This document shows, one piece after another, positions 1 to 6,317 of a stretch of 6,376 nucleotides of DNA. Each line of letters begins with the position of its first letter. Positions within the stretch are counted from its first letter, which is position 1. A program made the translations under genes and the position numbers. A model generated the notes under the pieces. It saw only the letters and a list, made by a program, of their open reading frames with translations. It was not told the origin of the DNA and did no database searches. Source of the stretch: an uncultured Spartobacteria bacterium (lineage in GTDB: Bacteria; Verrucomicrobiota; Verrucomicrobiia; Chthoniobacterales; Terrimicrobiaceae); contig CAIWSO010000093.1 of the NCBI GenBank assembly GCA_903915315.1, positions 1 to 6,376 of the forward strand. Direction: 5' to 3'.

Positions 1-258
1 GAGCGGGCGTTAGCTCCCCACATCCACGCTGCCATGCAGTCCGCCGCAGCAAAGGTCAAGGATCCTGTCGCTATTGTGAAGGCCGTTGTGCGCGCTGTAG
101 AAAAAATACCGAACGCTCGCTTGGATTATGCTGAGGCGGTGGATGCGGTGACTTTGATGGCGCTCAAAAATCGAAAATCTGAGGGACGTCTCGCCGTGGC
201 TGTTTTTCTGGGAAAAGCCCGCTTGATAGATAATATCCCCCTTCCTCCACTGAAATGA
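1..258 (+). CDS. panC: Pantothenate synthetase, C-terminal part (5' end outside window)
   Basis: PanC joins pantoate and beta-alanine using ATP to make pantothenate, the precursor of coenzyme A, in the cytoplasm. The reading frame is open from base 1, so the gene is cut by the window edge; about 85 C-terminal residues are present of a family that is usually about 280 residues long. An internal ATG at 34 is not the real start, because the frame continues upstream without a stop. Seen in the sequence: ARLDYAEAVDAVTL, matching the family's conserved 'xxDYxEivDxxtL' strand, then GRLAVAVFLGKARLIDNIPL, the family's hallmark C-terminal block (AvxlGxxRLIDN). The nucleotide-binding HIGH-like and KMSKS-like parts lie outside the window. 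The stop codon overlaps the nadB start as ATGA. Identification rests on the C-terminal motif only, but that motif is distinctive. Confidence 0.88.
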   Translation, partial: ERALAPHIHAAMQSAAAKVKDPVAIVKAVVRAVEKIPNARLDYAEAVDAVTLMALKNRKSEGRLAVAVFLGKARLIDNIPLPPLK

Positions 259-1847
259 GAGAATTTGATTTCATCGTTCTTGGCAGCGGAATCGCCGGAC
301 TTTCCTTCGCCCTCAAGGCGGCCAAGGTGGGATCTGTCGCACTTATCACCAAGCGTGGACGTGCGGATTCCAATACAGCTTGGGCGCAAGGTGGCGTGGC
401 CTGCGTGATGAGTGATGAGGATTCCTTTGAACTCCACATTCGGGACACACTCGATGCGGGAGCCGGACTTTGCCACGAGGATGTGGTTCGCGCCGTCGTT
501 ACTGAGGGGCCTGCCCGCATCGATGAGCTTATGCATCTTGGTGTCCATTTTGATCATCGAGAGAATGGCAATGGCGGCAATGAACTGGATCTCGGGCGCG
601 AGGGGGGGCATTCCAAACGCCGTGTTCTGCATTTTCAGGATGCCACTGGTCGCGAGATCGAACATCGCCTTCTCGAGCAGGTCGCTGCGCACTCACGGAT
701 CGAGGTGATGGAAAATCACATGGCGGTGGATTTGATCACCACCGGCAAGCTGGGTTACGCCATGGAAAATTCCTGCGTGGGCGTTTATGTGCTCGATGAA
801 TCCACCGGCGTGGTCGAAACTCTGCGAAGCGATGTCACGGTTGCCGCGACGGGTGGATGCGGAAAAGTTTATCTCTACACAACGAATCCGGATGTCGCCA
901 CTGGTGACGGCGTGGCCATGGCCTGGCGAGCGGGTGCGGCCATCGCGAATATGGAATTCATTCAGTTCCATCCGACCTGCCTCTACCATCCGGATATCAA
1001 ATCATTCCTTATATCGGAGGTGGTGCGCGGTGAAGGAGGCATTCTGATCAATGAGCGTGGGCAACGCTTCATGGAGCACCACAATCCCCAAAAGGAACTC
1101 GCACCCCGCGATATCGTCGCCCGCGCCATCGATGCGGAAATGAAGCGTAGTGGTGCGAAATGTGTGTATCTCGACATCACCCATAAACCGGCCGACTTCA
1201 TCATCAGTCGCTTCCCGACGATTTACGAAACCTGCCTGCGTTATGGTCTTGATATCACAAAAAAACCCATCCCTGTCGTGCCGGCGGCGCACTATCAATG
1301 CGGAGGAGTGAAAGTTGACATCAACGGAGAGACCTCTTTGCGTGGTCTTTTTGCCATCGGAGAGGTCGCCTGCAACGGTCTCCACGGAGCGAACCGCCTT
1401 GCGAGCAACTCCCTTCTCGAGGGAGTCGTTACCGCCCACCGTGCGTTTGAAAAATCCACACGTCAACGGCGTGAGCGTCTTTCCTTCGATTTGCCCGAGT
1501 GGCGCTCCGGCGAAGTCCAGGACGTCGACGAGCTTGTTGTGATATCGCACAACTGGGAGGAAATCCGGCGACTGATGTGGGATTACGTGGGCATCGTGAG
1601 AACCGACAAGCGACTGCAGCGTGCAGCTACGCGTTTGAGAAACCTTCACGCTGAAGTGCAGGAGTTCTATTGGAATTTCAAGGTTTCAACCGACCTCCTG
1701 GAGTTGAGAAATCTGGTTACAGTCGCCTCGCTTGTCGTGGACTGCGCCCTGAGTCGCAAGGAAAGTCGAGGTCTCCACTATACGCTGGATCATCTTGAGC
1801 GCGATGACGTGCGGTTTTCGCACGATACGATCACGCGGCGGAATTAA
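255..1847 (+). CDS. nadB: L-aspartate oxidase
   Basis: NadB is a cytoplasmic FAD enzyme that oxidises L-aspartate to iminoaspartate, which quinolinate synthase (NadA, not in this window) condenses with dihydroxyacetone phosphate in de novo NAD synthesis. The 530 residues are close to the E. coli enzyme (540). Seen: the dinucleotide-binding GSGIAG at residues 10-15; the NTAWAQGG block at 40-47; REGGHS at 115-120 with the active-site Glu at 116; QFHPT with His239; the RGEGG loop at 259; LAPRDIVARAI with Arg285, equivalent to the catalytic Arg290 of E. coli; HYQCGGV with His346; and NRLASNSLLE with Arg381. These residues are those of aspartate oxidase and its fumarate reductase/succinate dehydrogenase relatives; the REGGHS and HYxCGGV contexts and the lack of a partner Fe-S subunit favour NadB. 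The C-terminal helical domain is complete. The start overlaps the panC stop (ATGA) and has no Shine-Dalgarno in the pyrimidine-rich stretch before it, so translation is probably coupled to panC. Confidence 0.96.
   Translation: MREFDFIVLGSGIAGLSFALKAAKVGSVALITKRGRADSNTAWAQGGVACVMSDEDSFELHIRDTLDAGAGLCHEDVVRAVVTEGPARIDELMHLGVHFDHRENGNGGNELDLGREGGHSKRRVLHFQDATGREIEHRLLEQVAAHSRIEVMENHMAVDLITTGKLGYAMENSCVGVYVLDESTGVVETLRSDVTVAATGGCGKVYLYTTNPDVATGDGVAMAWRAGAAIANMEFIQFHPTCLYHPDIKSFLISEVVRGEGGILINERGQRFMEHHNPQKELAPRDIVARAIDAEMKRSGAKCVYLDITHKPADFIISRFPTIYETCLRYGLDITKKPIPVVPAAHYQCGGVKVDINGETSLRGLFAIGEVACNGLHGANRLASNSLLEGVVTAHRAFEKSTRQRRERLSFDLPEWRSGEVQDVDELVVISHNWEEIRRLMWDYVGIVRTDKRLQRAATRLRNLHAEVQEFYWNFKVSTDLLELRNLVTVASLVVDCALSRKESRGLHYTLDHLERDDVRFSHDTITRRN
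1808..1824. other. Small perfect hairpin in the nadB 3' end
   Basis: CGTGCG (1808-1813) and CGCACG (1819-1824) form a perfect 6-bp stem around the 5-base loop GTTTT. It lies inside nadB, just before the convergent overlap with the lipid kinase gene. No T-tract follows on either strand, so it is not a standard intrinsic terminator. It could slow transcription or protect transcript ends, or it could be chance within coding sequence. Confidence 0.3.
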
Positions 1848-2706
1848 TCGGTGTGAGGACGGAGAGTTTGCTTGGCGAGATTCGGAACTCGCACGGGAGT
1901 ACGCCTGCCACCTCGCCGTCGAGTTCAAATGGAACCTCATCCGCGCTTCGTACCCTCACTGAGGAGGCCTGAAAATATTCGACATCGGGAAGGGTGAGAT
2001 GAGTCCCAAAGGCGATGGCTTGAAAATAACGCACCACATCCCAGTGGCTCTGATTTTTAAAAACGACGATATCTAGTAACCCGTCATGAAGGTCGGCTTT
2101 TTTGAAGAGAGGAAAGGGGCCGCCATAAAGTCGCCCATTGCCGATCAGGACAAATCGACCTTCTCTCGTCGGAATCCCATCTCCCTCGATGATGAGCGAG
2201 GGCGGTTTCACTGCTGCGACTTGGGCCAAGGTGAGAAGATAGCTCAGCGGGCCGAGCGTTTTCTTGGACTCCGTTGTGGTTTGCTGCACGACGGCAGCGT
2301 CCAATCCGACTCCGGCAAGTTGAATGAAATAGTGTCCATTCGCTTGAGGGAGATCGAGGGGGCGGGCGTGTCCCTGCTGGATCACCTCCCATGCCCGCTC
2401 GATGTTGCCTTGCGGAATGCCGATCTCCGACGCAAAGACATTCATTGTTCCCACGGGGAGAATACCCAAGTTGGAGCCGGATTCCGCCATGCCGTTGACC
2501 ACCTCGTTGACCGTGCCGTCTCCGCCAGCGGCGACTATGGTTTGGAATCCCTCAGCCGCTCCTTCAGCAGCCAAGCGGCAAGCGTCGCCAGAGGTCGTTG
2601 TGAGGCGAACAACAGGATCACCCGAGAGTGCCTCGATTTTGCTCCGCAGTTTGCCGGCACGGTCGCTCCGTGCGGTGGGATTAAAAATAACAAGGGTCTT
2701 ATTCAC
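1831..2706 (-). CDS. YegS/DagK-family lipid kinase (diacylglycerol kinase catalytic domain)
   Basis: Members of this soluble LCB5/YegS/DagK family phosphorylate a lipid hydroxyl (diacylglycerol, phosphatidylglycerol or sphingoid bases) with ATP at the inner face of the membrane. The exact substrate cannot be told from sequence. Of 291 residues, the N-terminal Rossmann-like catalytic domain has FNPTA at 8-12, the nucleotide-binding AAGGDGTVNEVVNG at 59-72 and PVGTMNVFA at 84-92. The beta-sandwich C-terminal domain has GVGLDAAVV at 132-140, GNGRLYGGPFPLFKKADLHD at 189-208 (family pattern: GG, then P, A, DG) and LDGE at 262-265, where the family has its metal-site DGE. Length is typical. The start is GTG at 2706, preceded only by a weak purine-rich stretch. 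It is convergent with nadB (17-base overlap at the 3' ends) and divergent from the AsmA-like gene, so it is probably transcribed alone. With an AsmA-like gene and waaA next door, a role in phospholipid or diacylglycerol recycling is plausible but inferred. Confidence 0.92.
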   Translation of the reverse strand: MNKTLVIFNPTARSDRAGKLRSKIEALSGDPVVRLTTTSGDACRLAAEGAAEGFQTIVAAGGDGTVNEVVNGMAESGSNLGILPVGTMNVFASEIGIPQGNIERAWEVIQQGHARPLDLPQANGHYFIQLAGVGLDAAVVQQTTTESKKTLGPLSYLLTLAQVAAVKPPSLIIEGDGIPTREGRFVLIGNGRLYGGPFPLFKKADLHDGLLDIVVFKNQSHWDVVRYFQAIAFGTHLTLPDVEYFQASSVRVRSADEVPFELDGEVAGVLPCEFRISPSKLSVLTPINSAA

Positions 2707-2742
2707 ACTTCACTTTCGGGATAGGAGCGGTAGCTTGTTCGC
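2707..2742. promoter_or_regulatory. Divergent 36-base intergenic spacer
   Basis: This is the only non-coding DNA between the lipid kinase (minus strand) and the AsmA-like gene (plus strand). It is too short to hold two complete promoters, so at least one promoter, if both exist, must reach into a coding region. I see no confident -35/-10 pair in it. It carries the AGGAG described separately. Confidence 0.35.
2723..2727 (+). promoter_or_regulatory. Candidate Shine-Dalgarno for the AsmA-like gene
   Basis: AGGAG lies 15 bases upstream of the GTG at 2743, a longer gap than the usual 5-10. The in-frame stop TAG at 2731-2733 lies between them and no other start codon occurs in frame after it, so GTG 2743 is the earliest possible start. 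Confidence 0.4.
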
Positions 2743-4224
2743 GTGCGTTCGATTGCCAAGCCAATTCTATTTCTTGCCGGAGGGGGTGGGCTCCTTTTTG
2801 GGGCATTGGTTCTTATTGTAAATATCTACCTGCAATCGGGAAATGTTCAGGACCGCATGCGGGCCGCTATTTCAGATGCTGCGGGAGTGCCTGTCAAAAT
2901 CGAGCATTCCTCTTTCACTCCCTGGTCGGGATTCACGTTTTCCGGACTTAGTCTTCCTCCGCAGGGCCAATCTAAAGTTCCGGCGCTTTCGATTTCCTCC
3001 CTCCGCGTTCGGGTTCAACTTCTGTCTCTGTTTCAGCGTGAAATCGTGGTTAAGGAAGTGATTTTTTTAAAACCGGTACTTGTATCGGTTCCGACGTCAT
3101 CGGGAAGGTGGCCGCTGACAAAAAACGAGATCCCAGCCGCGCCTGCTCCGGCTGTTATTTCTCTCTCTGTTCCTAATGTTGGATCTGTATCGGTCTCAAC
3201 ACCGGTCGCCCCACCTTCTCTAGTTGAAAGCGCTTCCGAGTCGCATTCCCAGCCTTTGAGGGTTCTCTCTCGACCTGAGGTTCAAGTGGGCGCTGTACAG
3301 GTCCGAGATGGCAAGGCGGTTTTTTACGATTCTGAAGGGAATCCGTTTTTTGAGTTTGAAAACATCTTCATCGACTCCCATGTCGCTTCGGATCGATCTC
3401 TCGCGGGAAATATCCGCATCGAAAAAATCACCGTTGCCGGTGTTTTTCATCCCGCGCATCTGCGCGCGCGATTTGACTGGAGTGGGGGTAGGTTGGTTGT
3501 CTCGGATGTGTTTGCCGACTGGGCTGATGGCTCTGTTTTTGCCCGATTTGCTGTGAATTCGGCATCGAATCCCACTTTTGAAAGTTGGATGGCAGTGCAG
3601 AATGTTTCGGTTAAAAACCTGTCGGAGGATGCCGGGATCAGTGGCAGTGGAAAGCGGGGTAAAATTTTTGCCAATGGGACGATGGATGGAACGATTGGGT
3701 TCCCTGAAACCTATACTGGCAGTGCTTCAGTTTCGCTTGTTGAGGGGAGATTGGAGCCGCTAGATGTGATCCGTCAGATCGGCGACCTGCTGGGTGTGGA
3801 TGAATTAAAAATGCTCGAGCTCAAGCAAGCGGACGCCAATGTGACGATCCGGGATGGCAAAGTCATCGTCGATAAAATGTCCGTGGCTTCAAATAACTTC
3901 ATCATGGATGCAACTGGGGAGAGCGGCTTCAACGGAGCACTCAGTTTGGCGGCTCGATTTCATGTGAACGAAAAAATCCGCAAGGAATCTAGAGGTCTCA
4001 TTGGAGGCAATTTTGAGCCCTCGGAATGGGATGGTTATACTCACATGCCGTTTCGTGTTTCCGGCACGCTTGCCCGCCCTAAGACCGATCTTCTCGATAA
4101 GTTAGTCGGGACTCGCATCAGTCAAGATCTTGGCGGACTCATCAATAGTTTCCTTCGGCCAATCCAAGGGCAGAAAAAAAAGAAATCCTCAAAACCGGTC
4201 CCTGTGGTGACTCCGGAACATTAA
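2743..4224 (+). CDS. AsmA-like membrane-anchored envelope protein
   Basis: The 493-residue protein has a short basic N-terminus (RSIAK), one hydrophobic segment at about residues 7-28 and then a long periplasmic-type region. The segment just after the anchor (FTPWSGFTFSGLSL, 58-71) resembles the early AsmA/TamB-type repeat in which short beta strands describe a membrane-anchored groove. A Pro/Ser/Val-rich linker spans about 130-175. The second half (about 176-450) alternates short beta strands, with LEPLDVIRQIGDLLGVDELK at 338-356 and a closing FRVSGTLARPKTDLL at 437-451, the pattern seen at the end of AsmA C-terminal domains. The tail is Lys-rich (478-484). AsmA-type proteins are linked to outer-membrane assembly and to lipid movement between the membranes; that role here is inferred from family and from waaA two genes downstream. 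The start is GTG. I cannot assign it to a named member of the family. Confidence 0.78.
   Translation: MRSIAKPILFLAGGGGLLFGALVLIVNIYLQSGNVQDRMRAAISDAAGVPVKIEHSSFTPWSGFTFSGLSLPPQGQSKVPALSISSLRVRVQLLSLFQREIVVKEVIFLKPVLVSVPTSSGRWPLTKNEIPAAPAPAVISLSVPNVGSVSVSTPVAPPSLVESASESHSQPLRVLSRPEVQVGAVQVRDGKAVFYDSEGNPFFEFENIFIDSHVASDRSLAGNIRIEKITVAGVFHPAHLRARFDWSGGRLVVSDVFADWADGSVFARFAVNSASNPTFESWMAVQNVSVKNLSEDAGISGSGKRGKIFANGTMDGTIGFPETYTGSASVSLVEGRLEPLDVIRQIGDLLGVDELKMLELKQADANVTIRDGKVIVDKMSVASNNFIMDATGESGFNGALSLAARFHVNEKIRKESRGLIGGNFEPSEWDGYTHMPFRVSGTLARPKTDLLDKLVGTRISQDLGGLINSFLRPIQGQKKKKSSKPVPVVTPEH
4176..4182 (+). other. dnaX-like slippery heptamer A AAA AAG in frame
   Basis: Near the 3' end of the AsmA-like gene a run of eight A (4174-4181) followed by G is read as AAA AAA AAG, so A AAA AAG sits in the phase that permits -1 slippage, as in E. 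coli dnaX. AAGGG (4166-4170) lies 5 bases upstream and a possible imperfect stem (4195-4200 with 4209-4216) lies 12 bases downstream. The motif is plainly present; its function is untested, and Lys codon runs make such heptamers by chance. Confidence 0.3.
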
Positions 4225-4230
4225 GAGACG

Positions 4231-4779
4231 ATGCGGATTATTTCAGGTAGCGCCGGCGGTCGTCCTCTCAAAGCTCCCCCAGATGGGCTTAGGCCAACAA
4301 TGGATCGAGTCAAGGGTGCCGTTTTTTCAAGTTTGGGAGATTTGGTTCCGGGCGCTGTTGTGCTCGACCTCTTTGCCGGTTCGGGAGCTATGGGAATCGA
4401 AGCGCTTAGCCGCGGTGCTTCCGCGGCACTAATGGTCGACAGCAATGAACGATGCATACGCTGTATTCATGAGAATCTGAAGATGGCAGGAGTCTCTGCG
4501 AATGTTCAAACGATGGATGTTTACCGATTCCTGGATTTTCATATTACGCCGGAGAGTTTTGATATCATTTTTGCCGACCCTCCGTATTCCAAGAAACCCG
4601 AAGATGTGAAGCACGCGGAGGCCCTTGCAACCTCGTTCAAGTTGGCTGCGGCACTGAAGCCGGGTGGGTTGTTTGTCTTGGAAAAACAGGCTTCCGGGAC
4701 GCTTGATGGAAGTCTCTTTGAGGTGATCAAGGCGAAGCGCTATGGCGGCAGCGAAATCCTTTACTTGGCTAGGAAATGA
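4231..4779 (+). CDS. rsmD: 16S rRNA (guanine966-N2)-methyltransferase RsmD
   Basis: RsmD uses S-adenosylmethionine to methylate N2 of G966 in 16S rRNA during assembly of the 30S subunit. The 182 residues match the family's usual size. Seen in order: MRIISGSAGGRPLKAP (1-16), the family's opening strand; LRPTMDRVKGAVFSSL (20-35), the conserved RPTxDRV block; VVLDLFAGSGAMGIEALSRG (43-62), the SAM-binding motif I; a motif II acidic residue in MVDSNE (68-73); and ADPPY (115-119), the catalytic DPPY typical of amino-group methyltransferases. The start ATG is 6 bases after the AsmA-like stop, with AAGAG at 4223-4227 as a weak Shine-Dalgarno. The stop overlaps the waaA start (ATGA). Most family members I recall have RVREALF or RVRETLF where this has RVKGAVF; the change of the acidic residue to Gly29 is outside the catalytic motifs. 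Confidence 0.95.
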   Translation: MRIISGSAGGRPLKAPPDGLRPTMDRVKGAVFSSLGDLVPGAVVLDLFAGSGAMGIEALSRGASAALMVDSNERCIRCIHENLKMAGVSANVQTMDVYRFLDFHITPESFDIIFADPPYSKKPEDVKHAEALATSFKLAAALKPGGLFVLEKQASGTLDGSLFEVIKAKRYGGSEILYLARK

Positions 4780-6074
4780 TTCAAGTCGCCCGCTTCTTTT
4801 ACAACCTGTTTTTCCCGATCGTGCTATTGCTGTTGTTGCCGGGATTTCTGATTCGAATGACTCGGCGTGGGAATTACAGGCATAAATTCGGTCAGCGTTT
4901 TGGGATCTATTCCGCCGGTGTGCGCGAAAAGTTGCTCTCCACAAATCGGGTGTGGATACATGCGGTGAGCGTGGGTGAAGTGAATATCGCGCTGAAGCTC
5001 ATCCAGTCCCTGCGGGATGCCGATCCTGAGTTGGCTTTTGTACTCTCAACCACAACCTCGACCGGATTCAAACTCGCTTTGAGTCGAAAATCAGCGTGGC
5101 TGGAACCGATTTATGGGCCGCTCGATTTTTACCCCATCGTCCGGCGCGTTGTGCGATTGATCCGCCCCCGCTGTCTGATTCTCGTGGAGGCGGAGGTTTG
5201 GCCTAATCTCGTTTGCGAGGTTCGCCGATCTGGTGCCAAAACGGCGCTTGTGAATGCGCGTCTTTCCCCGCGTTCTGAAAAACGTTACCGCGCCGTGAGC
5301 TGGATCACGGCCCCGATTTTCAATCAACTCGATCTCCTCTGTCTCCAAGAACCGTGTGATGCAGATCGCTGGAAATCTCTGGGGCTTGATCCTGCCAAGC
5401 TTGTGCTCACGGGCAGCATCAAGTTTGATGATGGTGCAACAGCGCACCGCACCGCGCGTGATTTTCGCCCTGTGCTGGATGAGATCGGGGTTTCAGTGGG
5501 CGCCCCCATTCTTCTAGGCGGCAGCACATTCGAGGGCGAGGAGCTTATTTTAGCCGAGGTCTTCAAAGAGCTTCGAAAATCCCACCCCAACTTGTTTCTG
5601 ATCCTCGTGCCCCGTCACCACGAGCGTGCTGACTCAGTGGCACGTCAACTCGAACAGGCGGGGCTTGTGGTCATGCGACGGACCAAGCACTTTACCGAAG
5701 GCAAGCCGGACGTGCTTTTGGTCGACACCACCGGCGAGTTGGCTGGCTGGTATCTGTGCGCTACTGTCGTCTTTGTCGGCAAAAGTCTTTGCGCACAAGG
5801 CGGACAGAACCCCGCAGAACCCATTGCTGCTGGAGTGCCTGTGATTTTCGGGCCGCATATGCAGAACTTTTCCACACTCACTCGGGCATTTCTTCAAGTG
5901 GACGGGGCCATGGAAGTGAAAGATGCAACTGGGATCCGCAATGCTGTGACTGACCTTCTCGCTAACCCCATTCGCCGTGCCGACATGGTTACGAATGCAG
6001 CAAAATGTCTCGAAATTCATCGAGGGGCTACTAAGAAAACCACAGATCTTCTACAATCCCGGATTTTACTATGA
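4776..6074 (+). CDS. waaA: 3-deoxy-D-manno-octulosonic acid (Kdo) transferase
   Basis: WaaA (KdtA) is a GT-B glycosyltransferase at the cytoplasmic face of the inner membrane that transfers Kdo from CMP-Kdo to the lipid A precursor, the first step of lipopolysaccharide core synthesis. Of 432 residues (E. coli 425), an N-terminal membrane anchor lies at about 7-27, then WIHAVSVGEV (60-69), where Glu68 corresponds to the catalytic base; STTTSTG (91-97); VEAEVWPN (137-144), the family ExExWPN block; LTGSIKFD (211-218); GGSTFEGEE (248-256); LVPRHHER (277-284); DTTGELAGWY (317-326); GGQNPAEP (342-349); and GPHMQNF (359-365). The nucleotide-sugar side motif is usually GGHN; here His is replaced by Gln. 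The number of Kdo residues added cannot be read from sequence. The start ATG overlaps the rsmD stop; AGGA sits only one base before it, so reinitiation after rsmD is likely. It ends the operon, with its stop in a second ATGA at 6071-6074. Confidence 0.96.
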   Translation: MIQVARFFYNLFFPIVLLLLLPGFLIRMTRRGNYRHKFGQRFGIYSAGVREKLLSTNRVWIHAVSVGEVNIALKLIQSLRDADPELAFVLSTTTSTGFKLALSRKSAWLEPIYGPLDFYPIVRRVVRLIRPRCLILVEAEVWPNLVCEVRRSGAKTALVNARLSPRSEKRYRAVSWITAPIFNQLDLLCLQEPCDADRWKSLGLDPAKLVLTGSIKFDDGATAHRTARDFRPVLDEIGVSVGAPILLGGSTFEGEELILAEVFKELRKSHPNLFLILVPRHHERADSVARQLEQAGLVVMRRTKHFTEGKPDVLLVDTTGELAGWYLCATVVFVGKSLCAQGGQNPAEPIAAGVPVIFGPHMQNFSTLTRAFLQVDGAMEVKDATGIRNAVTDLLANPIRRADMVTNAAKCLEIHRGATKKTTDLLQSRILL

Positions 6075-6317
6075 GTTGCTTCTCGCTATCAGATGCAGAG
6101 TCAGTGTTATTTTTGATGGGGCTTTATTTTTAAAAAACCCTCAGAAACGCGCGCTTTTCTTCGTTATGTGTGCAATCTATTTCATTAAATAATAAGTATT
6201 AAAGTAAATATTCTTATCGGCTTTTCAATTATTAAGAAACAAGGGGAATTGTTGCTGGTAAAAAATACTTTCAGATTTCGCTCAAGTTTTTTGGGTTTCT
6301 GACGAATTATATCAAGT
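6075..6317. other. AT-rich intergenic region between waaA and fliD
   Basis: No convincing gene lies in these 243 bases. Composition drops sharply: I count 11 G/C in the 60 bases 6181-6240, against 35 in 60 inside waaA (5461-5520). The region must contain the end of the waaA transcript and probably the fliD promoter. I see one weak stem (6118-6141), one imperfect AT-rich dyad (ATAAGTAT at 6192-6199 and ATTCTTAT at 6210-6217, 7 of 8 positions pairing), and no confident -35/-10, sigma-28 or sigma-54 promoter. Confidence 0.6.
6118..6141 (+). terminator. Weak candidate stem after waaA
   Basis: GGGG (6118-6121) and CCCT (6138-6141) can pair and are followed inward by a C/A mismatch and TTT/AAA pairs, leaving a loop of about 8 bases. 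There is no T-tract after the stem, so it does not meet the usual intrinsic terminator pattern. It is the best hairpin I can find between waaA and fliD. Confidence 0.2.

Noticed and set aside
126..692. 188-codon open frame on the minus strand across panC and nadB
   Set aside because: It lies opposite nadB and panC, which carry clear family motifs, and its translation shows no recognisable domain. Shadow frame.
1002..1649. 215-codon open frame on the minus strand inside nadB
   Set aside because: Entirely antisense to the conserved NadB active-site region; no family features.
2086..2724. 212-codon plus-strand frame opposite the lipid kinase
   Set aside because: The minus-strand frame has the GGDGT and other kinase motifs; this one is its complement and has no recognisable features.
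3062..3072. In-phase T TTT TTA heptamer in the AsmA-like gene
   Set aside because: It has slippery-site form, but the -1 frame stops after 35 codons at 3174-3176 in mid-gene and there is no supporting structure I can see; likely a chance Phe-Leu run.
6071..6133. 20-codon ORF starting at an ATGA that overlaps the waaA stop
   Set aside because: The overlap resembles coupled genes, but the peptide is very short, hydrophobic and unrecognised, and ends at TAA inside the weak stem. It could be a gene remnant; not enough to call.
6214..6221. Perfect GCCGATAA, the sigma-28 -10 consensus, on the minus strand
   Set aside because: It points away from fliD towards waaA, and no TAAA-type -35 sits at the right distance. 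On the plus strand TAAAGTAA (6200-6207) has no matching -10 at 11 bases.
6243..6256. Sigma-54-like GG...TTGCT upstream of fliD
   Set aside because: The GG and GC are 9 bases apart, not the strict 10, and the rest of the -24 element does not match.
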